Source: Tenacibaculum singaporense (GTDB lineage Bacteria > Bacteroidota > Bacteroidia > Flavobacteriales > Flavobacteriaceae). From it: a stretch of 64,000 nt of DNA. A program made the position numbers and the translations under genes. Below, piece by piece: positions 40,652-49,852 of the stretch. Below the pieces are notes generated by a model. It was given only the letters and a program-made list of their open reading frames with translations. It was not told the DNA's origin and searched no databases. The DNA lies in assembly GCF_003867015.1 (NCBI RefSeq), contig NZ_CP032548.1, positions 3,415,001 to 3,479,000 on the forward strand. The letters run 5' to 3'. Numbering within the stretch: position 1 is the first letter of the stretch; the number at the start of each line of letters is the position of its first letter.

Positions 40652-42880
40652 ATGATTCCAAAAGTATTTAACCAAGTAATAGAACTTGGAGATGGGAGAA
40701 CCATCACATTAGAAACAGGAAAATTAGCAAAACAAGCAGATGGTTCTGTTGTTGTAAGAATGGGAGATACAATGTTATTAGCAACAGTTGTATCAGCAAG
40801 AACTGCAAATCCAGGTATTGACTTTTTACCATTAACGGTAGATTACCGTGAAAAATTTGCAGCTGCAGGTCGTTACCCTGGTGGATTTATGAAGCGTGAA
40901 GCACGCCCTTCAAACGAAGAAATTTTAACAATGCGTTTAGTAGACCGTGTATTGCGTCCACTATTCCCAAAAGATTATCACGCAGAAACTCAGGTAATGA
41001 TTCAATTAATGTCTCATGATGAAGAAGTAATGCCAGATGCCTTAGCTGGTTTAGCTGCCTCTGCTGCAATTCAATTATCAGACATCCCTTTTGAAGCACC
41101 GATTTCGGAAGTACGTGTTGCACGTATTAATGGTGAATTCATTATCAACCCTAGTGCTACTCAATTAGCTGAAGCGGATATCGACTTAATGGTTGGAGCT
41201 TCTAATGACTTTGTTGCAATGGTTGAAGGAGAAATGGATGAAGTTTCTGAAGAAGAAATGGCAGAAGCAATCCGTGTGGCACACGAGGCTATTAAAGTAC
41301 AATGTGATGCTCAAGTAGCACTGGCGGAAGCTTTTGGTAAAAAAGAAACTCGTGAGTATGAAGGAGAAGCTGAAGACGAAGAGTTAGCACAAAAAATTCA
41401 TGATGCAGCTTACCAAAAATGTTATGACATTGCTAAAAAAGGAACTTCTAAACAAGAAAGAGGGTTAGCTTTTTCTGAAGTTAAAGAAGAGGTTATTGCA
41501 ATGTTCACCGAAGAAGAATTAGAAGAATACGGTGATTTAGTAGGAAAATATTTTAGTAAAGCACACAAAGCAGCTGTTAGAGATTTAACTTTAAATGAAG
41601 GTTTACGTTTAGACGGACGTACCACTACTGATATTAGACCTATTTGGTGTGAGGTAGATTACTTACCAAGAACTCATGGTTCATCAATCTTTACACGTGG
41701 AGAAACTCAAGCATTAGCTACCGTAACTTTAGGTACTTCTAGAGATGCAAACATGGTAGATTCTCCAACAATGCAAGGAGAAGAAAAATTCTACTTACAC
41801 TATAACTTCCCTCCTTTTTCAACTGGAGAAGCACGCCCTTTAAGAGGAACTTCTCGCCGTGAAATTGGTCATGGTAACCTAGCTCAAAGAGCTTTAAAAG
41901 GAATGATTCCTGAAGATTGCCCTTATACAGTTCGTATAGTATCTGAAGTATTAGAATCTAATGGTTCTTCTTCAATGGCTACTGTTTGTTCGGGTACAAT
42001 GGCACTGATGGACGCAGGGGTTCAAATGAAAAAACCAGTTTCTGGTATTGCAATGGGGTTAATTTCTGATGGTGATCGTTATGCTGTTTTATCTGATATT
42101 TTAGGAGATGAAGATCACTTAGGAGACATGGACTTTAAAGTAACTGGTACTGCTGATGGTATTACAGCTTGTCAAATGGATATTAAGATTAAAGGGTTGT
42201 CATATGAAATCTTAGTAAAAGCTTTAAAACAAGCTCGTGATGGTCGTTTACATATCTTAGAAAAATTAACAGATACTATCGCTACTCCAAATGACGATGT
42301 TAAATCTCATGCTCCTAAAATGGTAAATAGAGTAATTCCTAACGACTTAATTGGAGCATTTATTGGTCCGGGTGGAAAACACATCCAAGAGTTACAAAAA
42401 GAAACAGAAACTACGATTGTTATTAACGAAGACCCTGTTACTGAAGAAGGTATCGTTGAGATTTTAGGAACAAACCAAGAAGGAATTGATAAGGTTATTG
42501 CTCGCATCGATTCAATGATGTTTAAACCTGAAAAAGGTTCTGTATATGAAGTAAAAGTAGTGAAGTTATTAGATTTTGGTGCTGTTGTAGAATATACTGA
42601 AGCTCCAGGAAATGAAGTTTTACTACACGTTAGCGAATTAGCTTGGGAACGTACAAACAATGTAACTGACGTTGTTAATTTAGGAGATATTTTAGATGTA
42701 AAATACTTCGGAATTGACCCAAAAACACGTAAAGAAAAAGTATCTCGTAAAGCCTTATTACCTAAACCAGAAGGTTATGTAGCAAGACCTCCTAGAGATA
42801 ACAACAAAGGAAGAGATAATCGTAATCGCGATAATCGTCGTGACGATAGAAAACCTAGACAAGATAAAAAAGAATCATAA
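40652..42880 (+). CDS. pnp: Polynucleotide phosphorylase
   Basis: 742 residues. Two RNase PH domains (about 1-215 and 305-540), a KH domain ([15 protein letters not shown]) and an S1 domain ([20 protein letters not shown]), then a disordered basic tail rich in Arg, Asp and Asn (from about 715). It is the 3'-5' phosphorolytic exoribonuclease of RNA turnover. A long AT-rich leader (187 bases after the rpsO stop) precedes it. Confidence 0.98.
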   Translation: MIPKVFNQVIELGDGRTITLETGKLAKQADGSVVVRMGDTMLLATVVSARTANPGIDFLPLTVDYREKFAAAGRYPGGFMKREARPSNEEILTMRLVDRVLRPLFPKDYHAETQVMIQLMSHDEEVMPDALAGLAASAAIQLSDIPFEAPISEVRVARINGEFIINPSATQLAEADIDLMVGASNDFVAMVEGEMDEVSEEEMAEAIRVAHEAIKVQCDAQVALAEAFGKKETREYEGEAEDEELAQKIHDAAYQKCYDIAKKGTSKQERGLAFSEVKEEVIAMFTEEELEEYGDLVGKYFSKAHKAAVRDLTLNEGLRLDGRTTTDIRPIWCEVDYLPRTHGSSIFTRGETQALATVTLGTSRDANMVDSPTMQGEEKFYLHYNFPPFSTGEARPLRGTSRREIGHGNLAQRALKGMIPEDCPYTVRIVSEVLESNGSSSMATVCSGTMALMDAGVQMKKPVSGIAMGLISDGDRYAVLSDILGDEDHLGDMDFKVTGTADGITACQMDIKIKGLSYEILVKALKQARDGRLHILEKLTDTIATPNDDVKSHAPKMVNRVIPNDLIGAFIGPGGKHIQELQKETETTIVINEDPVTEEGIVEILGTNQEGIDKVIARIDSMMFKPEKGSVYEVKVVKLLDFGAVVEYTEAPGNEVLLHVSELAWERTNNVTDVVNLGDILDVKYFGIDPKTRKEKVSRKALLPKPEGYVARPPRDNNKGRDNRNRDNRRDDRKPRQDKKES

Positions 42881-42895
42881 AAATTCTTTAGATAT

Positions 42896-42925
42896 AAAAA
42901 AGCAACCTTATAAGGTTGCTTTTTT
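42896..42925 (+). terminator. Terminator of pnp
   Basis: A 30-base palindrome, AAAAAAGCAACCTTA and its complement, with T-run. A second hairpin without T-run (AAAGGCTGCTAA/TTAGCAGCCTTT) lies at 42953-42978. Confidence 0.85.
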
Positions 42926-43162
42926 ATTTTTATATACTTCTTTTAAATGAAGAAAGGCTGCTAAAATTAGCAGCCTTTAACTTTAGAGTTGTTTCAGATC
43001 ATTCCCCAATAATCATATAAAAATCTTACTCTATAAAGAAATCCACTACTATAACAAGTGACTAATAAAATACCCTACCTTTTTTTTTGAAAAATTTATT
43101 TAAATAAAAAATCTTTTTTTAGCCTTTCTTTTTTTAGTTTTAGTTTTCTTTGCATCCCATTC

Positions 43163-44293
43163 ATGAAAATACAACGAATCACATACATTTCTATAGGAAC
43201 CAACCAAGGAGATAAGCTAACTAACATTCAGAAAGCAATTAACTTAATTGCGGATAAAGTAGGTGCTGTATTAAAAGTAGCATCTGTATACGAAACTGCT
43301 TCATGGGGATTTGACAGTAATAATTTTTACAACACTTGTATTAAAGTTTCAACGTATTTACCTCCAGAACAGTTAATACTTAGATTACTTTCTATAGAAA
43401 AAGAGCTTGGAAGAACTCGAAAAAATACCGAAGGATATTCTGATAGGTTAATAGATTTAGATATTTTATTATTTGATGATGAGATTATCTTCTCTAAAAC
43501 CTTAATCGTGCCACATCCAAGAATGTTAGAACGTAAATTCGCTTTAGTTCCTTTGGTTGATATTGCCCGTAATGTTATTCATCCAATAGAAAAAAAACAT
43601 TTATATATTTGTTTAGAAAATTGCCCAGACACTTCTGAAATTACAAAGCTTAGTATAAAATTAAAAAGACCTGTTCCCATTACCGAAAAGTATAATTACA
43701 TAGCTATTGAAGGTAATATTGGTGCCGGAAAAACATCATTAGCCAATATGATGTCTGATGAATTTAACGCAAAAATTGTCTTAGAACGTTTTGCGGACAA
43801 TCCGTTTTTACCAAAGTTTTATAACGACAATGAGCGCTATGCTTTTCCTTTAGAAATGAGTTTTTTAGCAGATCGTTACCAACAACTTTCTGACGATTTA
43901 GCGCAATTCGATTTATTTAAAAACTTTATTGTTTCTGATTACTATATTTTTAAATCACTCATTTTTGCACAAGTGACTTTGCATAGTGATGAGTATAAGT
44001 TGTATAGAAAAATGTTTGATTTAATGTACAAAGAAATCACAAAGCCTGATTTGTATGTGTACTTATATCAAAATACAGAGCGTTTGTTAGAAAACATTAA
44101 AAAACGCGGGCGCGATTACGAACAAAATATAGAAGCGAGTTACTTACAAAAAATCCATGATGGTTACAGCAATTTTATTAAAACACAACCTGATTTAAAT
44201 ATTCTAATTGTTGATGTTTCTGATTTAGATTTTGTAAACAACTCTAATGATTATGAAACCATTATTAATAAGATAAAAAATTACAACGCATAA
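43163..44293 (+). CDS. folK: HPPK (FolK) fused to a deoxynucleoside kinase
   Basis: 376 residues in one frame. Residues 1-155 form 6-hydroxymethyl-dihydropterin pyrophosphokinase (ISIGTNQGDKLTNIQKAI, ETASWGF, RLIDLDILLFDD, VPHPRMLERKFAL), for folate synthesis. Residues 178-376 form a deoxynucleoside kinase (GNIGAGKT at 184-191, KRGRDYE lid), for nucleoside salvage. A short linker joins them. It is the second dNK domain in the window. Downstream genes are convergent. The fusion may be usual in flavobacteria, but I cannot verify how widespread it is. Confidence 0.92.
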   Translation: MKIQRITYISIGTNQGDKLTNIQKAINLIADKVGAVLKVASVYETASWGFDSNNFYNTCIKVSTYLPPEQLILRLLSIEKELGRTRKNTEGYSDRLIDLDILLFDDEIIFSKTLIVPHPRMLERKFALVPLVDIARNVIHPIEKKHLYICLENCPDTSEITKLSIKLKRPVPITEKYNYIAIEGNIGAGKTSLANMMSDEFNAKIVLERFADNPFLPKFYNDNERYAFPLEMSFLADRYQQLSDDLAQFDLFKNFIVSDYYIFKSLIFAQVTLHSDEYKLYRKMFDLMYKEITKPDLYVYLYQNTERLLENIKKRGRDYEQNIEASYLQKIHDGYSNFIKTQPDLNILIVDVSDLDFVNNSNDYETIINKIKNYNA

Positions 44294-44321
44294 AAAAGCA
44301 GCTTTTAAAGCTGCTTTTTTT
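44292..44321. terminator. Terminator between folK and gldC
   Basis: AAAAAAGCAGCTTT and its complement form a near-perfect hairpin between convergent genes; T-run on the plus strand. Confidence 0.85.
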
Positions 44322-44658
44322 ATTTCTTAATTAACTCTAGCTTTTCAGCAAAGTAATCGCAAAAATCACGCATGGTAGCACTCATTTTTTCGTCGTTTGT
44401 AGCTCTTTCAAAAGAGTTTGCCATAGACACTAAAGTTTGATGGAAAAATTGCTTCATTTCATCTACAGGCATATCTTTAGTCCATAAATCCATACGTAAC
44501 GTATCTTTTTGTTTATGATCCCAAACAGATAGCATAATTGCTTTTGAAGCTTCATCTTTTATACCTCCGTCTTCTGCATTCCAAGTAATTTCTTCTGGAA
44601 TTCTATTTTCGTCTAACCCTACTTTAAATGTTATTTTTGATGTATGCTCTATCGCCAT
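44320..44658 (-). CDS. gldC: Gliding motility protein GldC
   Basis: 112 residues, soluble. The sequence fits GldC throughout (TSKITFKVGLDENRIPEEI, MRDFCDYFAEKLELI). GldC supports gliding in Flavobacterium johnsoniae but is not absolutely required there. The start shares one base with the gldB stop (TAATG), so the pair is co-translated. Confidence 0.92.
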   Translation of the reverse strand: MAIEHTSKITFKVGLDENRIPEEITWNAEDGGIKDEASKAIMLSVWDHKQKDTLRMDLWTKDMPVDEMKQFFHQTLVSMANSFERATNDEKMSATMRDFCDYFAEKLELIKK

Positions 44659-45620
44659 TATCTTTTTGGTTTATATCTTGAGTTTTTGAAGATTTCCTCT
44701 TCACTTGTTTGTAATAATTGATGCAAAGATACATCATTCTTTTGCATGTACGAACGTACGATTTGCCAACCAATCCACTCTCCTATTCTACCAGGTGATT
44801 GACCATCTTCTTCCATATAGAACTTAGAAAAAGGAGCTAGATCTAAAAAACGTTTATCTACATCTTTACTAGTACTGTACAATAAATCTTTTTCTATAAA
44901 ATACATCCAAATTTGTTCTTCATTTCTCTCTGCCCACTCTAGTTTCTTTTGTGAATACCCTATTTTTACAGCATCAGGTATGTTAGGTAAATAAGCATCT
45001 AGCAAATACATTTTTTTTCCTCGATAAATCATTTTGTCTATGAAACTTCTCGCCATACTTGGCAACATTTGTTTACTTACTATAGCCTTGGCAACGTCAA
45101 CTACGATGTGTTTTTTAGTATTATTTTGCTTTACATAAGCCGGATAGTCATTATAAAACTCATGTTCTTTTCCTAGGTAAGAATCTAAAGAAATCAACAA
45201 TAAACTATCAGTATACACAATCCTGTTATTATAATCAATATTTGTTAGCATGGTAATCACTTTCGGACTAACAAACCTTGGATTATAATATTTTACATGC
45301 TTAAATAATGATATTAACTGCTCCTTTTCTTCTTCTATATCAGGAAAAACTTTTTGGGTTTCAGTAAATAACTCTTGCTCATCTTTATTATTAATTTTGT
45401 TTACCCAAACACTATCAGGTTGAGGAGGAAAAAGCATCGGATACTTTTCTTTTGTCTTATTTAATTCGTTTAGTTTAGTTGTATAAAAATCAACATCAAA
45501 ACGGTCTACATCAACATTTACGTTAATCGTAGATACATCTACATCTAACTTGTTACTTTCATCATTTTTACATGAAAGGCTTATGAAAACTAACGCAACT
45601 AGTGCTAAAATTTTTCTCAT
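44658..45620 (-). CDS. gldB: Gliding motility lipoprotein GldB
   Basis: 320 residues. Lipobox LSC (Cys17) after a short hydrophobic signal, then a domain with DVDRFDVDFYT and EWIGWQIVRSYM segments typical of GldB. It is an essential gliding component in F. johnsoniae. Divergent from nadE. Confidence 0.93.
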   Translation of the reverse strand: MRKILALVALVFISLSCKNDESNKLDVDVSTINVNVDVDRFDVDFYTTKLNELNKTKEKYPMLFPPQPDSVWVNKINNKDEQELFTETQKVFPDIEEEKEQLISLFKHVKYYNPRFVSPKVITMLTNIDYNNRIVYTDSLLLISLDSYLGKEHEFYNDYPAYVKQNNTKKHIVVDVAKAIVSKQMLPSMARSFIDKMIYRGKKMYLLDAYLPNIPDAVKIGYSQKKLEWAERNEEQIWMYFIEKDLLYSTSKDVDKRFLDLAPFSKFYMEEDGQSPGRIGEWIGWQIVRSYMQKNDVSLHQLLQTSEEEIFKNSRYKPKR

Positions 45621-45712
45621 GAACTTTAGTATATTTACATTCTAAATTACAACGTCGAAATTACTAAATTAGTTTTTACCACTTAACTGTAAACTCTTAA
45701 AATATCACAAAA

Positions 45713-46501
45713 ATGAATACTCCTAAGGTTGCTGAACACATTATAAATTGGTTAAAAGATTACGCTACAAATGCCAAAGTAAATGGTTTTGTTGTAGGAA
45801 TTTCTGGCGGTATTGATAGTGCAGTTACTTCAACTTTGTGTGCTAAAACTGGTTTACCTACGTTGTGTGTTGAGTTACCTATTCATCAAGCTAAAAGTCA
45901 AGTAAGCAGAGCTAATGAACACATAAAACAATTAAAAGAACGCTTTAGCAATGTAAGTGAAGCAGAAGTAAATTTAACCTCTACTTTTGAAGATTTTAAA
46001 ACGGTCGTTCCTCCAGTAGAGTCTTCTCCTAAAGTAGATTTAGCTTTGGCAAACACCCGTGCTCGTTTACGTATGACAACTTTGTATTATTTTGCTGGCA
46101 TACAAGGTTTACTAGTAGCAGGAACTGGAAATAAAGTGGAAGATTTTGGTGTAGGTTTTTATACCAAATACGGAGATGGTGGTGTTGATTTGAGTCCTAT
46201 CGCTGACTTAGTAAAATCAGAGGTATATGAATTGGCCGCATATTTAGATGTTCCTTCTTCTATTCAAAAAGCGCAACCTACTGATGGTTTATTTGGTGAT
46301 AGTAGAACAGACGAAGACCAAATAGGAGCTTCATACGACGAGTTAGAATGGGCAATGGAAATGCAAAATGCTGGTAAAAATGTGGATGACTTTTCTGGTA
46401 GAGAACTAGAGGTATATAAAATATACACGCGTCTTAACCGAATTAATCAGCATAAAATGATTCCTATTCCTATTTGTGAAATTCCTAAAGAATTAAAGTA
46501 A
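45713..46501 (+). CDS. nadE: NAD synthetase (ammonia-dependent type)
   Basis: 262 residues. It amidates nicotinate adenine dinucleotide to NAD. The PP-loop is SGGIDSAV (about 30-37). GTGNKVEDFGVGFYTKYGDGGVD is the second family segment. No nitrilase-like glutaminase domain is fused, so it uses ammonia or another donor. Next to gldB/gldC as in other flavobacteria. Confidence 0.96.
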   Translation: MNTPKVAEHIINWLKDYATNAKVNGFVVGISGGIDSAVTSTLCAKTGLPTLCVELPIHQAKSQVSRANEHIKQLKERFSNVSEAEVNLTSTFEDFKTVVPPVESSPKVDLALANTRARLRMTTLYYFAGIQGLLVAGTGNKVEDFGVGFYTKYGDGGVDLSPIADLVKSEVYELAAYLDVPSSIQKAQPTDGLFGDSRTDEDQIGASYDELEWAMEMQNAGKNVDDFSGRELEVYKIYTRLNRINQHKMIPIPICEIPKELK

Positions 46502-46624
46502 ATTAACCGACATCATTTGTCGCTTAATCCTTTGGTAAGCGCTCTTTTTATGCCCGTTAGAAATATTAAAAGGTAATATAACTAGCAACCTAAGCAACTC
46601 TAGAATTTGTAGCAACTTTCTCAT
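46493..46624 (-). CDS. Candidate 43-aa small protein
   Basis: ATG at 46624 after an A-rich stretch (AAAATAAAGAAAA), then 43 codons. The N-terminal half is a hydrophobic or amphipathic helix (KLLQILELLRLLVILPFN), followed by NGHKKS and a basic RIKRQ tail. That looks like a membrane-associated microprotein. The last codons overlap the nadE 3' end on the other strand. It is the only plausible content of the 216 bases between nadE and dnaG. No promoter box was identified. Reality is uncertain. Confidence 0.35.
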   Translation of the reverse strand: MRKLLQILELLRLLVILPFNISNGHKKSAYQRIKRQMMSVNLL

Positions 46625-46717
46625 TTTTCTTTATTTTCTTGTTCTTTTCGCTGTCGAAGTTACAAAAAAAATGTTAAGAAACATAAATTCTTGAAAAATT
46701 AGCAACTTACCAAGACC

Positions 46718-48727
46718 TTAGATTACACGGTTTAGTTTTTCAAAAAGACGTTTTTTTAACCCTGTATAATTACTTATTTCTTCTAGATTTGGAACTGCTT
46801 TTTGCTCTTGGCTTTCTTGTAAGATTTCTTTAATTTTTTCTTCAATCAAAACTCTACGTAAGTTTAAAATAGCATCCGTTACTAACTTTGGAAGAATTTT
46901 TACTGTTTCCGTTACAAAAACTTCTTTACGCTCCCAATCGCTTAGATTGTATTTTTCTTCATCCATCAAAATATTTGTTACAAGACTAGATATTTGTGGA
47001 TTTTCGTGCATTACCAAATGATCTACTTTAATTTTTTCATCTTGATTTAATTGATGAATTAACTCATAATAGGTTAATCGAAATATTTCGTTGGTAAACT
47101 CTATTTCATCTTCCTGTAAGTTCAAGTACAACTCGTTTGAAACCGTGTTTTGATATTCTTCTTTTTCTAAAAATGGACGTCCTCTTTCATCAACTGCGTC
47201 TACCCAGTTTACAAAATCAACAATTTCGTTACCATACAATAACAATATTCTTATAACTTCTTTTTCAAGAATATTTAACTGATTGATATTGTGTTGCAAC
47301 TTTCCTTTCCCTCCTTTTATTGCTTCCATTGAAGCTTGCCCTTGCTCTTGAAAATATTCTGGAGGTGGTTGGTTAGGGTCTTGCCCTGCACTACTCTTTC
47401 TCGTTGCTGTTGCTCCTTTTTTTAACAACTGGGCTAACTCACTAAATAATACTCTCTCAGAAATGTCCATAATACGTGCACATTCTTGCACATACACTTC
47501 TCGTTGAATACCATCAGGAATTTTAGAAATACTTGTAACTATATCTCGAATTAAACCTGCTTTTTTTACAGGGTCGTTCGCCGCTTCTTTCATTAATAAA
47601 GAAACCTTGAACTCTATAAAGTCTTGTGATTTTTCTTCTAAATACTGTTTTAATTCAGCATTAGAGTGTGCTTTAGCAAAACTATCAGGGTCTTCACCTT
47701 CAGGGAAAGCCACTACCCTTACATTCATTCCTTGCTCAAGAATTAAATCGATTCCACGAATTGAGGCTCTAATTCCTGCTGCATCACCATCAAAAAGCAC
47801 AGTTATATTCTGTGTTAATCGATTTACCAAACGAATTTGATCGGGCGTTAATGCAGTACCAGAAGAGGCTACGACATTTTCAATTCCTGATTGATGAAAT
47901 GAAATTACATCAGTATATCCTTCTACTAAAAAACAGTTATCTTCTTTCGCTATTTCTTTTTTAGCTTGATATAGACCGTAAAGAATTTTACTTTTATGAT
48001 AGATATCACTCTCAGGAGAATTCAGGTATTTTGCGGCTTTTTTATCGTTGGTAAGTATTCTACCTCCAAAACCTAAAATACGTCCAGACATACTGTGAAT
48101 AGGAAACATCACACGTCCTTTAAATCGGTCGAACTTCCTATCTTCTGCTCCTCCTTCTTTTACAATCGTTAAACCTGTAGATTTTAGATACTTTAAATCG
48201 TAACCTTTATCCAACGCTGCTTTGGTAAAATTATCCCATTCGTCTTTACAATACCCTAAATCAAACTTTTCAATAGTATCTTCTCTAAACCCTCTCTCTT
48301 TGAAATAAGACAGCCCAATTGCTCTTCCGTTTTGTGTATTCATTAATACATCATGAAAGTAGTCTTTGGCAAATTTTGAAACCAGAAACATACTTTCTCG
48401 CTCATTCATCTGTTGTTTTTGCTCATCAGACTGCTCGGTTTCTTCAATTTCAATATTGTATTTTTTCGCTAACCAACGTATTGCTTCTGGATAGGTATAA
48501 TGCTCGTGTTCCATTAAAAATGAAATTGCATTTCCTCCTTTTCCCGTACTAAAATCTTTCCAAATTTGTTTTACAGGCGATACCATAAACGAAGGAGTAC
48601 GTTCGTCTGTAAACGGACTCAACCCTTTAAAGTTACTTCCTGATTTTTTTAACTGAACGAATTCTCCTATCACTTCCTCTACTCGAGCGCTTTCAAAAAC
48701 TCTATCTATGGTTTGTTGGGTTATCAT
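46718..48727 (-). CDS. dnaG: DNA primase
   Basis: 669 residues. N-terminal zinc-ribbon fold, TOPRIM catalytic core (FLVEGYTDVISFHQSGI, LFDGDAAGIRASIRGID), and a C-terminal helicase-binding region. The N-terminal CHC2 ligands are replaced: GLSPFTDERTPSF and KDFSTGKGGN put Ser37, Thr40, Asp58 and Thr61 at the Cys/His/Cys/Cys positions. This is a lineage trait of flavobacterial primases as I remember. Lays RNA primers for replication with DnaB. Confidence 0.96.
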   Translation of the reverse strand: MITQQTIDRVFESARVEEVIGEFVQLKKSGSNFKGLSPFTDERTPSFMVSPVKQIWKDFSTGKGGNAISFLMEHEHYTYPEAIRWLAKKYNIEIEETEQSDEQKQQMNERESMFLVSKFAKDYFHDVLMNTQNGRAIGLSYFKERGFREDTIEKFDLGYCKDEWDNFTKAALDKGYDLKYLKSTGLTIVKEGGAEDRKFDRFKGRVMFPIHSMSGRILGFGGRILTNDKKAAKYLNSPESDIYHKSKILYGLYQAKKEIAKEDNCFLVEGYTDVISFHQSGIENVVASSGTALTPDQIRLVNRLTQNITVLFDGDAAGIRASIRGIDLILEQGMNVRVVAFPEGEDPDSFAKAHSNAELKQYLEEKSQDFIEFKVSLLMKEAANDPVKKAGLIRDIVTSISKIPDGIQREVYVQECARIMDISERVLFSELAQLLKKGATATRKSSAGQDPNQPPPEYFQEQGQASMEAIKGGKGKLQHNINQLNILEKEVIRILLLYGNEIVDFVNWVDAVDERGRPFLEKEEYQNTVSNELYLNLQEDEIEFTNEIFRLTYYELIHQLNQDEKIKVDHLVMHENPQISSLVTNILMDEEKYNLSDWERKEVFVTETVKILPKLVTDAILNLRRVLIEEKIKEILQESQEQKAVPNLEEISNYTGLKKRLFEKLNRVI

Positions 48728-48748
48728 ATATTATAAAAATACAACTAA

Positions 48749-48756
48749 CAAATATA
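48749..48756 (-). promoter_or_regulatory. -7 box of dnaG
   Basis: TATATTTG on the minus strand, exact TAnnTTTG match, 21 bases before the start codon. Confidence 0.55.
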
Positions 48757-48830
48757 CTACTAGTTTTAAAAGTTATCTTATTGTTATAAAACTCTAGGCA
48801 AATTTAATTTGCTAAAAACATATAATTACA

Positions 48831-48838
48831 TAATTTTG
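48831..48838 (+). promoter_or_regulatory. -7 box of the LRR protein gene
   Basis: TAATTTTG matches TAnnTTTG. It lies downstream of an upstream in-frame ATG at 48809, so translation must start later, at 48854 or 48857. Confidence 0.6.
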
Positions 48839-48853
48839 GCAAAAATTCCCCTT

Positions 48854-49786
48854 ATGATGAAAACAATTACCCCCTTTTGTTTTGCAACATTATTTGCATT
48901 TAACATCTACTCACAAGAAACTATTCGAATTCCAGATATTGGCTTAGAAGAATGTTTAATCAATTTAAAAATTGACTCTAATGGTTTAAATGGTAGTATT
49001 ACAATTAGTGATGCAGAATATGTTACCAACTTAAATATTAACGATCCTGTTACAAACAAAGACTTACCTAATGTTTATTCTAAAATTAAAGATTTAACTG
49101 GTTTAGAAAGTTTTCCTAATTTAAAACGTTTAGATTGTTTTGGTAACGAGATTACAAAAATTGATTTATCGCAAAGCTCTTCTATTAGTTTCTTAAACTG
49201 TAGTGAAAACAAAATTGAGCGTTTAGACGTTAGTAAAAACCCTAACTTAACTTATATAAGTTGCGATTATAACAAATTAACATCTTTAATACTAGGTGAA
49301 AATCCTAATATTCAAAGTTTATACGCTAGTTACAATCAACTTACTACATTAGACGTTTCAAACTGTCCTAATTTAGAAAGTATGGATGTTACAGGAAATA
49401 AGATTAAAACTATTATCGTTAGTAAAGAACAACTAGCTAACATTCCTCAAGGTTGGTATAAAGACGAAAAAACTACGTATGCAACAAGTAATGGTGTTGT
49501 AGCGGACAACAAAGTTACAGAAGAAATTGTTGAAGAGATTGTTGTAGAAGAGGCAGAAAAAAAGACAGTAAAAACCACTGAAAGCAAACCTGAAGAGGTT
49601 AAAAAGCCTGTACAAAAGTATGCTGAAAGCTTTAAACAATTAGTTATTTCTGAATATGAGAAAAGTGTTTTAAATGAAAAATACTTAAAGCAAATAAGAG
49701 AAGATCTTATGCACAAATATGATATTAAAGATGAAGAAATTACTAAATGGATAGAACAATATAGTAAGCTTCATAAAACAGAATAA
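48854..49786 (+). CDS. Secreted leucine-rich repeat protein
   Basis: 310 residues from the ATG at 48854 (an alternative is the next codon). Signal peptide MMKTITPFCFATLFAFNIYS. Residues about 60-200 hold some five LRR units of the LDCFGNEITKIDLSQ and LDVSKNPNLTYI kind. A Glu/Lys/Val-rich linker follows (about 215-260) and a helical C-terminus. No lipobox, T9SS domain or catalytic motif. Probably a periplasmic or surface scaffold. Confidence 0.85.
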   Translation: MMKTITPFCFATLFAFNIYSQETIRIPDIGLEECLINLKIDSNGLNGSITISDAEYVTNLNINDPVTNKDLPNVYSKIKDLTGLESFPNLKRLDCFGNEITKIDLSQSSSISFLNCSENKIERLDVSKNPNLTYISCDYNKLTSLILGENPNIQSLYASYNQLTTLDVSNCPNLESMDVTGNKIKTIIVSKEQLANIPQGWYKDEKTTYATSNGVVADNKVTEEIVEEIVVEEAEKKTVKTTESKPEEVKKPVQKYAESFKQLVISEYEKSVLNEKYLKQIREDLMHKYDIKDEEITKWIEQYSKLHKTE

Positions 49787-49800
49787 CATATTTATAAAAT

Positions 49801-49832
49801 AAAAAAAGCCATCTAATTAGATGGCTTTTTTT
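49801..49832. terminator. Bidirectional terminator between the LRR gene and clpX
   Basis: AAAAAAGCCATCTAA palindrome with flanking A- and T-runs between convergent genes. Confidence 0.88.
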
Positions 49833-49852
49833 ATTTCTTTCAGTAAATATTT

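Noticed and set aside
42953..42978. Second terminator after pnp
   Set aside because: The hairpin is strong but has no T-run on either strand, so its role is unclear.
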